A stretch of 64,000 nucleotides of DNA from [Mycobacterium] stephanolepidis (GCF_002356335.1 NZ_AP018165.1:806001-870000), one strand, 5' to 3'; shown: positions 30,501-39,544, counted from the stretch's first letter. Translations and numbers: made by a program. The notes: generated by a model from the sequence alone, not told the origin.

Positions 30501-32617
30501 CCGAACGTGGTGCCATCGACAACCTGCGGATCACCGAGAAGGAGGTTGAGGCACCGGACGAGGGTTACGTGCAGGTGCGGGTGGAGGCCGCGGGTCTCAA
30601 CTTCCGCGACGTGCTCAACGTGCTGGGTCTGTACCCGGGTGATCCGGGCCCGATCGGTGGTGACTTCGCCGGTGTTGTCACGCAATTGGGTGAGGGCGTC
30701 ACCGAGGTCGCGGTGGGTCAGCGGGTCTATGGCTCCATGCAGGGTGCCTTCGCCAGCCGGTTCAACGCGCCGGCTCAGTTCCTGGCGCCGATTCCGGACG
30801 GGGTTAGCGCGGTCGAGGCCGCCACGATTCCGGCCGCGGCACTGACGGTTCGGCTCGCCTTCGACTGGGCGCAGCTGAAGCCCGGCGATCGTGTGCTCAT
30901 CCATGCCGCCAGTGGTGGTGTGGGGTTGGCCGCAATCCAGATGGCCCAACAGTGCGGCGCCGAGGTTTATGCGACGGCGAGCACCTTCAAGCGGGCGACC
31001 GTGCGAAAGCTCGGCGTGAAGTATGTGTATGACTCGCGTACAACCGATTTCGCCGACCAGATCCTCGCCGACACCGATGGGTATGGTGTTGACGTGGTGC
31101 TCAACAGTCTCACCAGCGAAGGGTTCGTTGAGGCGACCGTGCGGGCCACTGCCAAGAACGGCCGTTTCGCCGAGATCGCCAAGCGTGATATCTGGACTTC
31201 GGAGCAGATGGCCGAGGCCCGCCCAGATATCGCCTACGAGATCGTCGCGTTGGACACGGTGATGTTCCAAGAGCCCGAACGCATTCGGGGCTTGCTGACG
31301 GAGGTTTCGGACGGTTTGGCCAAGGGGGAGTGGACACCACTGCCCGCCGAGATCTACCCGCTGACGGAGGCCAGGACGGCTTTCCGCCGCATGCAGCAGG
31401 CCCGCCATATCGGCAAGATCGTGTGCCAGATGCCGAATCCGCTGGCACCACAGCAGGATCGGACCTATCTGATCACTGGTGGACTGGGTGCGATCGGCCT
31501 GCACACCGCGTCGTATCTGGCTCAGCTCGGTGCCGGTGACATCGTGCTGACCAGTCGCCGTGCTCCAGATGTGGACGCGCAACGGTTGATCGAGGAGATC
31601 AGCGAGCGCTCCAAGGCCCGCATCCACGTCTTCACCGCCGATGTCGGCGAGGAGTCCGAGGTTGTGAAGCTGCTGGAGCGGATTCGGGCGGAGCTGCCCC
31701 CGCTCGGCGGCATCGCGCATCTGGCAGGCGTGCTCGACGACGCCCTGCTGGGTCAGCAGAGCGTGGAGCGGTTCCGGACCACCTTGGCGCCCAAGGCGTT
31801 CGGTGCCGATTACCTTGACAGGCTGACGAAGGACGAGGATCTGGACTTCTTCATCGTGTCCTCCTCGGTGTCCAGCCTGTTCGGTTCGCCTGGTCAGTCG
31901 AACTACGCGACGGCCAATGCGTGGCTCGACGGTCTGATCGCGCGGCGCAGGTCGCAGGGCCTGCCCGCCACCGGCGTCAACTTTGGCCCCTGGGGTCAGG
32001 GAGGTATGGCCTCCTCGGAGGCGGCGACCGCGAACATCAGTGCGCAGGGCCTGATTCCGCTGGATCCCTCGGCGGCGCTCGCGGCTCTGGCCGAGGTCAT
32101 CGCCAACGGCACCGGCCAGGCCACCGTCATCAAGGCCAACTGGCAGCGTGCGGCGAAGGTGCTGGGCAGTTCGCGTCCGCCGATCCTGGACCTCGTGTTG
32201 CCGAGCGCCGTGGGCGAGGTGACCGGTGACAGCGAGTTGCTCAAGCAACTGATGGAGATACCGGTGCCCCAGCGGGCTGGTTTCGTGACCGAGTTCCTGC
32301 AGCGCGAGGTGCAGAACTTCCTGCGCCTGGCGCAGCCGCCGGCTGCGACGAGCCGGTTCTTGGACCTCGGTACGGATTCGCTGATGGCGATCGAGCTGCG
32401 TAACCGGCTGCACAGCCAGTTCGGCGGCAAGTTCACGATCAACGCAACGGCGGTGTTCGACTACCCGACCATCGGCGGGCTCGCGGAGTACCTCGTGGCT
32501 CAACTGCCGGATGCGGAATCGGAATCAGAGGAGGCGCAACCCGCCGCGGAGCCTGCACAATCCGAGTCGGAGCCGGTGCCCGCGCCATCTGACGAAGTAT
32601 CCGAGCCTGCGAGGTGA
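21512..32617 (+). CDS. pks: Bimodular iterative type I polyketide synthase (polyphleic acid synthase)
   Basis: A 3701-aa PKS; ATG 21512 follows AAGGAGG (21498-21504), so the upstream open frame is not used. Domains in order: KS1 (Cys184), AT1 (Ser639), KR1 (TGGLGSIG near 1192, Tyr1338), ACP1 (Ser1508), KS2 (Cys1742), AT2 (Ser2207), DH (His2507), ER (NADPH loop near 3133), KR2 (TGGLGAIG near 3317, Tyr3465), ACP2 (Ser3623). Both ATs have GHSVGQ and HAFH, the latter typical for malonyl-CoA. Module 1 has about 300 residues between AT and KR, enough for the KR structural half but not a DH. KR2 has an LDD motif, KR1 does not. No thioesterase; the tail is Glu/Pro/Ala-rich. It makes the polyunsaturated acyl chains of TPP. 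Confidence 0.95.
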   Translation: MESADHPINPAPRFAIIGYAARFPGAANADEFWDVLREGRDAISDVPADRWDADEFFDSEPGAPGKVVTRRAGFVDDVTGFDAPFFGMSTREVRLMDPQHRLLLEMAWRAVEHSGIAPTDLAETNAGVFVGLATHDYLGMASDELTFPEIEAYMAIGTSNAAAAGRISYRLGLQGPSVAVDTACSSSLVAIHQACQALQLGECDLALAGGANVLLTPATMITFSHAHMLAPDGKCKTFDAAADGYVRGEGSGVIVIKRLEDAIRDGDRIRAVIRGSAINQDGASGGLTVPNGVAQQRVIADALKRAGIAPSDVGYLEAHGTGTSLGDPIEAQAAGAAYGIGRAANDPLLIGSAKTNIGHLEAAAGIAGVIKVVLSLENELLPQHRNFQNPSPHIPWDRLPVEVVKEATAWERNERPRIAGVSSFGFAGTNAHVILEEAPVAAESESAEEPQSTGDRFSILPLSARTPAALVQIADQYRSWLNRHPESTLADLCFTAGVGRAHLEHRAALVVNSREAAVELLGAVADDRPAPGLGRGESHDTPKTAWLFTGQGSQYPGMARELFETEPVFAETLKRCAAVVDDVLEKHLLDVIFDVDGPDAEETLRQTSYAQPALFAVEMGLARLWQSWGFEPDVVLGHSVGQYAAACVAGVFSLEDGAALMAERGRLFGSLPAGGRMAAIFAAAERVESLTDDFPSLSVAAYNGANTVLSGPAQDLEKAVAGLVAEGVRCDFLETSHAFHSALLDPILDEFEAYANKFNYKTPQRILIDNRTGTALGRSVKLDGAYWRRHARQPVEFAKSVRTLADMNCKVLFEIGPQPVLTAAALRAWPDPATAPRAIASLRRNTADHRQITEAAADAYVLGHVPDFGAFRHGHARKLDLPTYPFEHRQYWFSDKRNGDNRDATNQQQRASGPRTEAVRLLEDGKIEELANLLGGARGDQQTLAVLTKLAAQHNQQRTTQSIADDRYQFRWDKSPTPLTGADTGTGTTWLLVGDVAGAAAPLVDALTARGQRYRILGLPTSDADEQQLADEFRSAVSDDSALRIVHVAALDGGASSARSLLRIQHQVLGGTRRLFRAAAAAELRAPIWLVTRGAQRITDADTVAPEQSVLWGFGRAAALELPQVWGGLADLAEASAAEWSQFISRASASSDASAREDQIALRDQSVYVPRLVRRENLPSGTPLEVRDNATYLVTGGLGSIGLEIAGYLAARGAKNLVLTSRREPNETAQQRIDALGAQHGCEVRVVTADVADAHDVARLLAGVQAELPPLVGIVHAAGEIGTTPLSDLDDSEVDRVFAGKVWGAWHLSEAAADLKLDFFISTSSIASVWGGFGQTAYSAANAFLDGLAWRLREQGIAGTSVNFGPWTAGMADAESRARLEQRGIKTLSPADALAGLADVVAASQSNGGAQGVVARIDWARFLPLYQQAGRRAFLAELEREVPSHLAASQGVTQSGTTQLVERLAGAPVQQRKKLLTDYLRDAVAEVTRVDVSEIREDAGFFDLGMDSLMAVELRQRMEQGVGKEIPVTLVMDHPRISDVADYLLGEVLGLSEQAKPTAQRVPAVTDRTDEPIAIVSVSCRFPGAPDPEAFWEVLSGGVDAIREVPEDRFDIDEFYDPDPETAGKTYTRFGGFLDGIDGFDPEFFGISPREAVWIEPQQRLMLETVWEGLERAGYSPAALRGSRTGIFAGVGANEYAHLLSSESIDKIEPYFITGNALNAISGRVAFALGFEGPAVAVDTACSSALVAVHQAVQALHSGDCDLAVAGGVNVLLSPVTVIAASRARMLSPVGRCKTFDASADGYVRSEGCGILVLKRLSDAERDGDRVLAVIPGSAVNQDGASSGLTVPNGGAQQRLIGTVLARAGLAGGDVDYLEAHGTGTPLGDPIEVQAAAAAYGGSREADRPLLMGSVKSNIGHTESASGAAGLIKVVLSLQNGVLPQSLHFEKPSPHIPWDSLPVRVVDKAIPWEPNGRPRRAGVSSFGFTGTNAHVLIEEAPRRAVVTDEGGPDGTAATPEAQGDKVKVLPLSARSPEALAAVAQRYESWLSAHPEVDIEDVCLTAGSGRSHFEHRAALVVDSVESAREGLAELVQNRLRPGVVRGEHTNHPTTAWLFTGQGSQYPGMARELFDAEPVFAETVTRCAEAVKDIVERPLLEVMFATDRETGGEAGKVLRHTSFAQPAIFAVEMGLARLWQSWGIEPDVVLGHSVGQYAAACVAGVFSLEDGARLIAERGRLFGSLPAGGRMVAVFSDAKHVEQIASDFPRVSVGAYNGPNTVLSGPGEDVEQAVARFEEEGIRCTWLETSHAFHSELLDPVLDEFESYAAQVQFATPTLPLVCNRTGAVLTAQTPIDAQYWRRHSRQPVQFAESVRTVAALGCSVLMEIGPQPVLTGAAVQVWPEHLAAPRAIVSLRKGVGDRRQIAEALAAAYVGGHRPNFAALQRHPRNTLELPTYPFQRRRFWPKSSGAAIEGGGGLSAGILGRGEDLASGDSVYISRLSVRSQPWLSDHVIYGTVVVPGATYAAMALAAVGTPARAKDVFFYEPIILPEKSSREVQLTLHPLEDGSGSKFQVHSRPYGERDVDWSLNAEGTVVPGIDESADDAAGQTSEAEPVDAAIERMERMRPNELFETFADLELSWGPTWSGSLKSLWLGQGEAIGDVLVGEELAEQLGTEPMHPVLMDLCTGVAFPAFPALLAAEQGINDLFLPLRYGQVTLKEKMPRRFYCRARWHESALDSETQVFDLEYLDRDGRHLGGIREFTVKRAPREALLRGLGGDATRLLYTLGWHEVPVPPSEDGTAAASGTWLIAGFDELAARVPGCIPFDRASNPELLGQVLVEAKERGVPFSGVVWRAAASGAQESSTDEIARLETEIANLLSAVHTVQNGAQNGVKLPDGLWIVTERAVATESGEPVDPIQASLWGFGRTTINEEPALRAKLVDCDGSPEAVQALANLLATPVEEPEIAVRQGKLLASRLLPWSRSGNLTVPRGSDYALLPTERGAIDNLRITEKEVEAPDEGYVQVRVEAAGLNFRDVLNVLGLYPGDPGPIGGDFAGVVTQLGEGVTEVAVGQRVYGSMQGAFASRFNAPAQFLAPIPDGVSAVEAATIPAAALTVRLAFDWAQLKPGDRVLIHAASGGVGLAAIQMAQQCGAEVYATASTFKRATVRKLGVKYVYDSRTTDFADQILADTDGYGVDVVLNSLTSEGFVEATVRATAKNGRFAEIAKRDIWTSEQMAEARPDIAYEIVALDTVMFQEPERIRGLLTEVSDGLAKGEWTPLPAEIYPLTEARTAFRRMQQARHIGKIVCQMPNPLAPQQDRTYLITGGLGAIGLHTASYLAQLGAGDIVLTSRRAPDVDAQRLIEEISERSKARIHVFTADVGEESEVVKLLERIRAELPPLGGIAHLAGVLDDALLGQQSVERFRTTLAPKAFGADYLDRLTKDEDLDFFIVSSSVSSLFGSPGQSNYATANAWLDGLIARRRSQGLPATGVNFGPWGQGGMASSEAATANISAQGLIPLDPSAALAALAEVIANGTGQATVIKANWQRAAKVLGSSRPPILDLVLPSAVGEVTGDSELLKQLMEIPVPQRAGFVTEFLQREVQNFLRLAQPPAATSRFLDLGTDSLMAIELRNRLHSQFGGKFTINATAVFDYPTIGGLAEYLVAQLPDAESESEEAQPAAEPAQSESEPVPAPSDEVSEPAR

Positions 32618-32623
32618 ACCCGT

Positions 32624-32657
32624 AGCCGTCCAGGTAAGTTAGCCAGCCTGGACGGCT
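32624..32657 (+). terminator. Hairpin terminator downstream of pks
   Basis: Perfect 11-bp arms AGCCGTCCAGG (32624-32634) and CCTGGACGGCT (32647-32657) with a 12-nt loop, 7 bp after the pks stop. No strong T-run follows. It separates the PKS transcript from the MFS gene beginning at about 32668. Confidence 0.7.
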
Positions 32658-32667
32658 GCGGTATCTG

Positions 32668-34005
32668 TTGGCCGGTAATGAGTGGAGCGGGTGCGGTCTG
32701 AGTCGATTTTTTGCGGACATCACTCCTCTGCGCAACGCCGATTTCCGGCGTCTGTGGCTGGCCGGGGTCGTCACGGTCATCGGCGCAGGGCTCACGCTGT
32801 TCGCGGTCCCTGTTCAGATCTATGCGCTCACCCACAGTTCGGCGTACGTGGGACTGACGGGCGTTTTCGGTTTGGTGCCGTTGGTGGTGTTCGGACTGTG
32901 GGGCGGCGCGCTGGCGGACCGGATGGACCGGCGGACCCTGCTGATCATTACGGCCATCGGGCTGGGTGTTTCTTCGGTGCTGTTGTGGCTGCAGGCCGCG
33001 TTATCCGTCGACAACGTGTGGGTGGTGCTGTGCCTGCTCTCGGTGCAGCAGGCCTTCTTCGCGGTGAATTCACCGACGCGCGCCGCGGCGATTCCGCGGA
33101 TGCTTCCGCTCGATCAGCTGCCGGCCGCCAACGCGCTGAACATGACGGTCCAGCAGTTCGGGTTCATCGCGGGGCCGCTGCTGGCCGGGGTGCTGCTGAA
33201 GTGGGTGGATCTGTCCACCTTGTATCTGATTGACGCCATCGCGTGCTTGGCGCCGATCTGGGCGACAGTCCGGCTGCACAGGATGCCGCCGAGTAGTGCA
33301 TCAAAAGATCTGCAAGCCAACACTTCTGGCCTTCGTGACGTCCTCGAGGGTTTCCGCTATCTGGCCGGGCACAAGATCGTCCTGATGTCTTTCGTGGTGG
33401 ACCTCATCGCCATGATCTTCGGGATGCCGCGCATCCTGTTCCCGCAGATTGCCCACGAGGGGTTCGGCGACCCGGCCGACGGCGGCACCGTGATCGCGCT
33501 GCTATCGGCGGCGATATCGGTGGGTGCGGTGATCGGCGGGGTGTTCTCCGGCTGGTTCCATCGGATCGATCGCCAGGGTCTGGCGGTGGTGGTCAGCATC
33601 GTGGTGTGGGGGCTGGCGATGGTGGGTTTTGGGCTCACCGCGCACGCGCCGCTGCTGTGGCTGTCGCTGGTGTTCCTGGTGATCGGCGGCATCGCCGACA
33701 TGGTGTCGGCGGCCTTCCGGACAACGATCCTGCAATCGGTGGCGACGGACGATGTGCGCGGCCGCTTGCAGGGTGTGTTCACGGTGGTGGTGGCCGGAGG
33801 GCCGCGGGTTGCCGACTTCACGCACGGTGCGGCCGCCGCGGTCGTGGGTACGACGGCAGCCGCCGCCGGTGGTGGTGCGCTTGTGGTGGTGGGGGTGATC
33901 ATTGCCGCGCTCCTCGTTCCGGTGTTCGTACGGTTCCGGACGTCGGACGAGATCACAGCGGAGGATGCGAGCGAGGCCGGTCAGGACACGGTGCAACCCC
34001 AGTAG
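32668..34005 (+). CDS. MFS transporter (EntS/Tap-like exporter)
   Basis: A 12-TM major facilitator protein of about 445 aa in the MFS_3 (enterobactin exporter / Tap) group. The loop after TM2 has the family motif GGALADRMDRR. The C-terminal tail is acidic and short. TTG 32668 is the only early in-frame start before the conserved FFADITPLRNADFRRLW opening, just 10 nt after the pks terminator hairpin, so the start is uncertain. Being next to the PKS does not by itself make it a lipid exporter; drug or siderophore efflux is the family norm. Confidence 0.8.
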   Translation: MAGNEWSGCGLSRFFADITPLRNADFRRLWLAGVVTVIGAGLTLFAVPVQIYALTHSSAYVGLTGVFGLVPLVVFGLWGGALADRMDRRTLLIITAIGLGVSSVLLWLQAALSVDNVWVVLCLLSVQQAFFAVNSPTRAAAIPRMLPLDQLPAANALNMTVQQFGFIAGPLLAGVLLKWVDLSTLYLIDAIACLAPIWATVRLHRMPPSSASKDLQANTSGLRDVLEGFRYLAGHKIVLMSFVVDLIAMIFGMPRILFPQIAHEGFGDPADGGTVIALLSAAISVGAVIGGVFSGWFHRIDRQGLAVVVSIVVWGLAMVGFGLTAHAPLLWLSLVFLVIGGIADMVSAAFRTTILQSVATDDVRGRLQGVFTVVVAGGPRVADFTHGAAAAVVGTTAAAAGGGALVVVGVIIAALLVPVFVRFRTSDEITAEDASEAGQDTVQPQ

Positions 34006-34015
34006 GTTTCACCCC

Positions 34016-35392
34016 ATGGATGCTCTGACGCCAGTGGACTTCCGGCGGCTTTCGCGGGACAAGCAGCTTGCTCTTGGTCGCGGGCTGCGTGACCAGATGC
34101 CACGGCGACGCCTTGCGGAACTTCCCGATCAACCGCACCGGGATCCGATCGCGGTGCTCGCCGCGCAGAACACGTCCCGGATCCCGTCGCTGGTTCCGGT
34201 GCGCCGGGAGCGCATGTCGGAATCGCCGTTCGCGTTCTACCGCGGGGCGGCCGCGGTCATGGCCTCCGACCTTGCCGACACCGCAACCACCGGGGTACCG
34301 ATTCAGATCTGCGGTGACGCGCACCTTTCCAACTTCGGCCTCTTCGCCTCGCGTGAGCGCGCCCTGCTGTTCGATGTCAACGATTTCGACGAGACCGCGA
34401 TCGGTCCGTGGGAATGGGATGTCAAACGTCTGGTTACGAGCGTGGCGATTCTCGGCCAGGAATTCGGGATGTCGGGCGACGCGGTGCGTGCGACGGCCAT
34501 CAAGACCGCCGCCGCATACCGCACCCGGATGCAGGAATTGGCTCAGCTGTCCGCCCTGGAGCGGTTCTATCTCAAGACGACCGCGCTCGAGGTGCTGGAT
34601 CTGGTCTCTCGACTGTCCAAGAGCGCGTCCAAGCTGGCAACCGAAACGGTCTCGAAGGCCTCCCGCAACACCTCGCACCGTGCCTTGAAGAAGCTGACGG
34701 CCACCACCGTCGACGGTCATTACCGGATCGTGGAGCAGCAGGACATTGCGGTCCGGGTCCCGGAGGTGGGTTTCTCGGAAGCCGCCGCGATGGTGGAGGA
34801 GTACTTCGGTTCGGTGCCCGAGGACGTCGTGGCACTGCTGGCATGCCATCAGTTCGAGGACGCCGTGGTGCGAGTGGTGGGTGTCGGAAGCGTGGGCACC
34901 CGTTGCTATCTAGCCCTGCTCACGGATGCCGATGGGTCGCCGCTGTTCCTGCAGATGAAGGAGGCTTCTGCCTCGGTGATCGAGCCGTACTTTCCGCAGG
35001 AGTTGCGGCTGGACCATGGGCGCCGGGTGGTGGCAGGCCAGCGGATCATGCAGGCCAGCGGTGATCCCTTCCTCGGTTATGTGTCCTCGTCGCGTCGCGG
35101 CAGCTTCTACGTGCGGCAGTTCCGCGACATGAAGGGGTCGGTCGAGATCGCCAGTCTCACGGATCCCAACGACCTGGCGCTGTACGGGTCCCTGTGTGCG
35201 ATGGCGCTCGCGCGTGCCCACGCCCAATCGGGTGTGCCCGGGGTGATTGCGGGCTACCTCGGCGCGGGGGCCGATCCCAATGTTGCCGATGCGGCCTTCG
35301 CTGATTTCGCCGATGCCTACGTGAGGGTCAATCGTGAGGACCACCAGCGGCTGCTCGCTGCCTCCGAGGAGCAGTGGCTGCCGAGCTCCTGA
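34016..35392 (+). CDS. DUF2252 family protein
   Basis: A 458-aa DUF2252 protein starting at ATG 34016, 10 bp after the MFS stop. The segment CGDAHLSNFG followed by DVNDFDET resembles the catalytic HGDxxxxN ... DFD of aminoglycoside/choline kinase-like folds, so a phosphotransferase activity is possible. The rest is helical with no signal peptide. The family is common in actinobacteria and has no established function that I know. The frame remains open upstream to 33902 inside the MFS gene, but that extension is basic and unlike the family. Confidence 0.85.
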   Translation: MDALTPVDFRRLSRDKQLALGRGLRDQMPRRRLAELPDQPHRDPIAVLAAQNTSRIPSLVPVRRERMSESPFAFYRGAAAVMASDLADTATTGVPIQICGDAHLSNFGLFASRERALLFDVNDFDETAIGPWEWDVKRLVTSVAILGQEFGMSGDAVRATAIKTAAAYRTRMQELAQLSALERFYLKTTALEVLDLVSRLSKSASKLATETVSKASRNTSHRALKKLTATTVDGHYRIVEQQDIAVRVPEVGFSEAAAMVEEYFGSVPEDVVALLACHQFEDAVVRVVGVGSVGTRCYLALLTDADGSPLFLQMKEASASVIEPYFPQELRLDHGRRVVAGQRIMQASGDPFLGYVSSSRRGSFYVRQFRDMKGSVEIASLTDPNDLALYGSLCAMALARAHAQSGVPGVIAGYLGAGADPNVADAAFADFADAYVRVNREDHQRLLAASEEQWLPSS

Positions 35393-35454
35393 TGTCCTAA
35401 TTTGTGGGATACCCGACCTGGACGCCATTGCCCAGGTGGCGAACACTAAGGGGC

Positions 35455-36432
35455 GTGACGCGTTCGGTGGTGGTTCTGGGTTTCCCAGGAGTCCAGGCCC
35501 TCGATCTGGTGGGGCCGTACGAGGTGTTCGCGACCGCATCCCAGTACTTGACCGGTACCCCCGGCTACGACGTGTCGCTGGTGTCGAGCGACGGCGCCCC
35601 GATCGCGACCGGTTCGGGTATGGAGTTGGCCACCCGTCCGTTGCCTGATTCCGGTGCCGGATGCGACACCTTGGTCCTGCCGGGTGGCGTCGGTGTGCCC
35701 GCCGTTCAGCGGGACCCGGCCGTCATGGAATGGATCCGCGCTTCGGCGCGCTCCGCACGACGGGTGGTCAGCGTCTGTAACGGTGCATTCCTGGCTGCGG
35801 AGGCCGGCCTGCTCGACGGCTGCCGGGCCACCACCCACTGGGCTATCGCTGAGACCCTTGCCAGTGAATTCCCAAGCATCACAGTGGATCCCGACCCGAT
35901 CTTCATACGCAGCTCGGACAAGACGTGGACGGCGGCCGGGGTGACGGCGGGTATTGATCTGGCGCTGGCCCTCGTCGAAGACGATCACGGTGCCGAGGTG
36001 GCGCAGACGGTGGCGCGCTGGCTTGTTCTGTACCTGCGCCGCCCGGGTGGACAGTCCCAATTCGCGGCCCCGGTGTGGATGCCGCGGGCCAAACGCATGC
36101 CGATCCGCGATGTGCAGGAGGCCATCGAGGCGCAGCCCGGCCGATCACACCGAGTACCCGAGCTGGCGCGCCTGGCCGCGATGAGCCCGCGGCATTTCAC
36201 CCGGGTCTTCACCGCGGAAGTCGGCGAGGCGCCGTCGGCCTACGTGGAGCGCATCCGATCCGAGGCTGCGCGCCGTCAGCTCGAAGAGACCGACGACACC
36301 ATGGTGGTGATCGCGGATCGCTGCGGGTTCGGATCTGCGGAATCCCTGCGCCGCAACTTTGTTCGCCGCATGGGCGTATCGCCCGACCAGTACCGCAAGA
36401 CCTTCTATCGCACCGAAAGGGCTTCCTCATGA
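35455..36432 (+). CDS. GlxA-type transcriptional regulator (DJ-1/PfpI domain + AraC HTH)
   Basis: A 325-aa regulator with an N-terminal DJ-1/PfpI-like amidotransferase fold (residues about 1-185; the elbow SVCNGAF has Cys at the nucleophile position) and a C-terminal AraC/XylS double helix-turn-helix (about 220-320, RHFTRVFTAEVGEAPSAYVERIR and FGSAESLRRNF). The DJ-1 domain probably senses a small ligand. GTG 35455 gives the conserved VVVLGFPG start. Its stop overlaps the next gene by ATGA; that gene is a free-standing DJ-1/PfpI enzyme, so sensor and enzyme may act on the same compound. Confidence 0.88.
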   Translation: MTRSVVVLGFPGVQALDLVGPYEVFATASQYLTGTPGYDVSLVSSDGAPIATGSGMELATRPLPDSGAGCDTLVLPGGVGVPAVQRDPAVMEWIRASARSARRVVSVCNGAFLAAEAGLLDGCRATTHWAIAETLASEFPSITVDPDPIFIRSSDKTWTAAGVTAGIDLALALVEDDHGAEVAQTVARWLVLYLRRPGGQSQFAAPVWMPRAKRMPIRDVQEAIEAQPGRSHRVPELARLAAMSPRHFTRVFTAEVGEAPSAYVERIRSEAARRQLEETDDTMVVIADRCGFGSAESLRRNFVRRMGVSPDQYRKTFYRTERASS

Positions 36433-37187
36433 ATTCACCTGTGACTCAAATCGCCATCGTGCTGTACCCGGATTTCACCGCACTGGATTTCATCGGTCCT
36501 TACGAGGTGTTGCGCTTCATGCCCGACACCGAAGTCCGATTCGTCTGGCACAAGCCGGGACCCATCACCGCCGATTCGGGCGTGCTGGTCATCGGCGCCA
36601 CGCACTCGTTCGACGAGACCCCCGCACCCGATGTCGTGCTGGTGCCCGGAGGGCCGGGAACGACCATGGCGGCCCGCGATGAAGGGCTACTGGAGTGGCT
36701 GCGCCGAGTGCATCCGACGGCCGCGTGGACCACCTCGGTGTGCAGTGGTTCGCTGGTATTAGCGGCAGCCGGTCTCCTCGAGGGCCAGCGGGCAACCTCG
36801 CACTGGTCCACGCTGCCGCTGCTGAAGCCGTTCGGGGTGACCCCGGTCGGTGATGAGCGCATCGTGCGTGCGGATGACGGCGGTGTGGTCACCGCGGCGG
36901 GGGTGTCCGCGGGTATCGACCTGGGGCTGTGGCTCGCGGGCCTCATCGCCGGGGAGGAGCGGGCCAAGGCGATTCAGCTGAGTATCGAATACGACCCGCA
37001 GCCGCCCTTCGACTCCGGGCACATGTCCAAGGCCAGTGCCGCCACCAAGGCCACGGCGACCGCCGGGCTTGCCAAGGACATTTTCAAGCCGACGGTCATC
37101 TCGGCGGGTGCGCTGTTGTTGTGGGATGGCGCGCTCGCGACGGTGCGGGCGCGGACTGTTGGCCGACGTTTCAGACTCAGACCCTGA
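36429..37187 (+). CDS. DJ-1/PfpI family protein (isonitrile hydratase-like)
   Basis: A 252-aa single-domain DJ-1/PfpI protein. It begins IAIVLYPDFTALDFIGPYEVL and carries the nucleophile elbow TSVCSGSLVLAAAGLL, as in bacterial isonitrile hydratases and ThiJ-like proteins. It is coupled to the GlxA-type regulator by a 4-bp overlap. The last 45 residues after SIEYDPQPPFDSG are an alanine-rich and then basic tail, longer than the core fold requires. Enzymatic activity is likely but the substrate is not deducible. Confidence 0.83.
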   Translation: MNSPVTQIAIVLYPDFTALDFIGPYEVLRFMPDTEVRFVWHKPGPITADSGVLVIGATHSFDETPAPDVVLVPGGPGTTMAARDEGLLEWLRRVHPTAAWTTSVCSGSLVLAAAGLLEGQRATSHWSTLPLLKPFGVTPVGDERIVRADDGGVVTAAGVSAGIDLGLWLAGLIAGEERAKAIQLSIEYDPQPPFDSGHMSKASAATKATATAGLAKDIFKPTVISAGALLLWDGALATVRARTVGRRFRLRP

Positions 37188-37222
37188 CCGTGGGATGGGT
37201 TCGCGCGGGCAGACCCATAAGT

Positions 37223-37243
37223 CAATTATCTTGGTGATAACTA
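37223..37243. promoter_or_regulatory. Weak match to the cluster palindrome (TTATCT-N3-TGATAA)
   Basis: Core TTATC-N5-GATAA at 37226-37240 equals the core of the 21-bp palindromes at 57413 and 63772, but the outer three bases of each arm do not match well. It lies just after the DJ-1 gene and about 575 bp before yrbEA, so its role is uncertain. Confidence 0.3.
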
Positions 37244-37562
37244 CTGCGCTTGGCGTGTAGCGCTCGAAGGTCATGGTGTGTCGCCGAGGCGGGCGGTAGA
37301 TGTTATCTGATGGTGTGATGGACATGCCGCTGATACCTTGCCGAGGCCGCTGGCAGCAACAGCTTATGTTCGTGAGGCCATGTGTGGCATAGCCGGTCGA
37401 GATCTCAGTTCAGCGAGGACCGGAATCCGGCGGGGCGAGAACCGAGAGCCCCACCATTGCCGATTGGCAACCGGCATCATCACGCCGGCTGGCGCGTCAT
37501 CCCACGTGCACCGGCGTTCGCGCGGGTGGCCGCAGCACGGAGTGGGGCGTCGCGCCAAACCG

Positions 37563-37592
37563 TTGACAGCATAATTAGCATCATGATAACTT
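37563..37592 (+). promoter_or_regulatory. Candidate SigA-type promoter for the mce operon
   Basis: TTGACA at 37563-37568 matches the -35 consensus and TAACTT at 37587-37592 fits the mycobacterial TANNNT -10 with an 18-nt spacer. This would give a 5' leader of about 215 nt before yrbEA. A second exact TTGACA at 37681 lacks a good -10 at the right distance. Confidence 0.45.
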
Positions 37593-37815
37593 CTATCGCA
37601 CCTTGAATGGTGACGGTTTGCGGAAGCTACCTGGTGCTCTGCGGATGAACGGTGAACAGCCTTGTCTCATAACTATCTTGTTGACATCGCGTGTCGGATG
37701 ACCATCTCGTGAGAAGGCTGGGCGGAGCGCCGGTAAGCTCGATGAGGGCTCAATCGGCAGCCTGGCGGTGCCCTGACTGCAGATATCGAAATCTTCTGTT
37801 GAGCAGGAGATCTCA

Positions 37816-38682
37816 GTGACAACCCAGCAGATTCCCAAGCCGGAAATCGCGGAGCGTTCTGCGATTGCGGAGGTTGACGCCTGGACCAAGCGATATGTGC
37901 GGTCACACCCATTGGCGTCGTTGCACACCGTCGGCGGACAGGTGGTCTTGGGCGCTCGCACCGTCCAATATTTCTTTGCAGACCTGTTCACCGGGCGTTT
38001 CCGGTATGCCGAGTTCGTTCATCAGGCCGCGTTCATGGCAGGAACGGCTTTTCTTCCAACGCTTTTCGTCACATTGCCGATCGCGGTGACATTGTCCATT
38101 CAGTTCAGTCTGCTCGCCGGGCAGGTCGGCGCAACGTCATTGTCGGGTGCGGCCACGGGCTTGGTGGTCATTCGGCAGGGAGCTTCTCTTGTGGCTGCGA
38201 TTCTGCTGGCGGCAGCGGTCGGCTCGGCGGTCTCTGCAGATCTCGGTTCGCGCGCCATGCGGGAGGAGATCGACGCGATGGAGGTGATGGGTGTTTCACC
38301 GATCCGTCGACTGGTTGTCCCGCGATTCGCCGCTGTGATCGTTGTAGGCGTCGCGCTGACCGGATTGACATGCTTCGTGGGATTCATCGCCGGGTATCTG
38401 TTCAACGTGTACATGCAGAACGGGGTGGCCGGCTCATTTCTGGCGACCTTCTCGTCATTCGCCACCGTCGGGGATATGGTGCTGGCGCTGGTCAAGGCGG
38501 TGATCTTCGGCGCAATTGTGGCAATTGTCAGTTGCCACAAGGGGCTTGATACACGCGGTGGGCCTGCCGGAGTCGCCAACTCTGTGAATGCGTCTGTGGT
38601 GGAATCGATTCTGCTGCTGATGATTGTCAATGTTGTATTGAGTCAGCTCTACATCCTGGTGTTCCCGCGAGAGAGCTTGTGA
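37816..38682 (+). CDS. yrbEA: YrbEA permease of an Mce lipid importer
   Basis: A 288-aa MlaE-type permease with about five hydrophobic segments and the EExDAMxxMGxSP coupling-helix motif (EEIDAMEVMGVSP) that contacts the MceG ATPase. GTG 37816 has AGGAGA at 37805-37810. It is the first gene of an eight-gene operon, with yrbEB overlapping by 4 bp. Mce systems bring lipids (fatty acids, sterols or others) across the envelope. No mceG is in this window; the ATPase is normally shared and encoded elsewhere. Confidence 0.95.
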   Translation: MTTQQIPKPEIAERSAIAEVDAWTKRYVRSHPLASLHTVGGQVVLGARTVQYFFADLFTGRFRYAEFVHQAAFMAGTAFLPTLFVTLPIAVTLSIQFSLLAGQVGATSLSGAATGLVVIRQGASLVAAILLAAAVGSAVSADLGSRAMREEIDAMEVMGVSPIRRLVVPRFAAVIVVGVALTGLTCFVGFIAGYLFNVYMQNGVAGSFLATFSSFATVGDMVLALVKAVIFGAIVAIVSCHKGLDTRGGPAGVANSVNASVVESILLLMIVNVVLSQLYILVFPRESL

Positions 38683-39542
38683 CGATGGTTGTTGCACGCC
38701 ACTACCCGCCAGGCGCCCGAGCGATTGTCAACTCGGCTGTTGCCGCAGAGACGGCATTGGCCAAGATCGGCCACTCCGTGTATTTCTTCGTCCGCATCGT
38801 GATGGCGGTACCGGTCACTCTGCGAAGCTATTCGCGCGAGTTCTTTCGTGTTCTCTCCGACATCGCGTGGGGTAATGGGTCGATCGTGGTTGGCGGCGGC
38901 ACGGTAGGGGTGGCGCTGGTGCTCGGATTCACCGCGGGCGCATTGATCGGGGTGGAGGGTTACAACGCGCTCAACCTTTTGGGTCTGGGCCCCGCCACCG
39001 GCTTGTTATCGTCATTCGGGTCGACTCGGGAACTGGCTCCCGTCATGATTGCATTGGCGTTCACCACGCAGGCCGGATGTCGATTCACCGCCCAACTGGG
39101 TGCCATGCGTATCAACGATGAGATCGATGCGATGGAATCGATTGCCATCAACCCGATCCCATATCTGGTAGGCACCCGGACGCTAGCGGCAGTGGTCGCC
39201 GCAATCCCGTTGTTCATCGCTTGTCTTGCCGTGACCTATCTGGCATGCCAGGTCGTTGTGGGCATATCGGCCGGTCAATCGTCTGGAACGTATCTGCATT
39301 ACTTCTCACTGTTCGTCAACGGGCGCGACGTAATCTTTGCGACCACGAAAGCAGCTGTGTTCGTGTTTGTTTCGTCGGCGATTCAGTGCTACTTCGGGTA
39401 CTACGCATCCGGCGGTCCACAGGGTGTGGGGGTCGCGGCCGGCCGGGCGATGCGCGCGAGCATCACCGCAATCATCGTCCTGAACATGCTGATGACCATG
39501 GCGATGTGGGGCGTCGACGCCGGCGCGAGATTTGGTGGTTGA
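38679..39542 (+). CDS. yrbEB: YrbEB permease of an Mce lipid importer
   Basis: Second MlaE-type permease, 287 aa, GTG start overlapping the yrbEA stop (GTGA). It has the matching coupling motif in a more diverged form (NDEIDAMESIAINP), as is usual for YrbEB. With YrbEA it forms the inner-membrane channel heterodimer of the Mce transporter. mceA follows 2 bp after its stop. Confidence 0.95.
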   Translation: MTMVVARHYPPGARAIVNSAVAAETALAKIGHSVYFFVRIVMAVPVTLRSYSREFFRVLSDIAWGNGSIVVGGGTVGVALVLGFTAGALIGVEGYNALNLLGLGPATGLLSSFGSTRELAPVMIALAFTTQAGCRFTAQLGAMRINDEIDAMESIAINPIPYLVGTRTLAAVVAAIPLFIACLAVTYLACQVVVGISAGQSSGTYLHYFSLFVNGRDVIFATTKAAVFVFVSSAIQCYFGYYASGGPQGVGVAAGRAMRASITAIIVLNMLMTMAMWGVDAGARFGG

Positions 39543-39544
39543 CC

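Larger units (their letters stand above)
37188..37815. other. 628-bp non-coding leader before the mce operon
   Basis: No convincing gene lies here; the short open frames have poor starts and no family features. Four small hairpins follow one another: CCGG-AAT-CCGG (37420-37430), GGGGC...GCCCC (37432-37452), TTGCC-N4-GGCAA (37457-37470) and CCGGC...GCCGG (37471-37488). Promoter-like boxes are at 37563-37592 and a second TTGACA at 37681. A TTATC-N5-GATAA palindrome is at 37226-37240. The region may be a long 5' leader or contain a small RNA. Confidence 0.55.

Noticed and set aside
30428..32503. Long minus-strand open frame (691 codons) opposite pks
   Set aside because: Mirror of the high-GC third-position pattern of pks; no family motifs and rich in His/Arg/Gln as expected for a shadow frame.
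37420..37490. A tRNA gene in the mce leader
   Set aside because: The hairpins are too short and no acceptor stem, T-loop GTTCGA or anticodon arm can be arranged.
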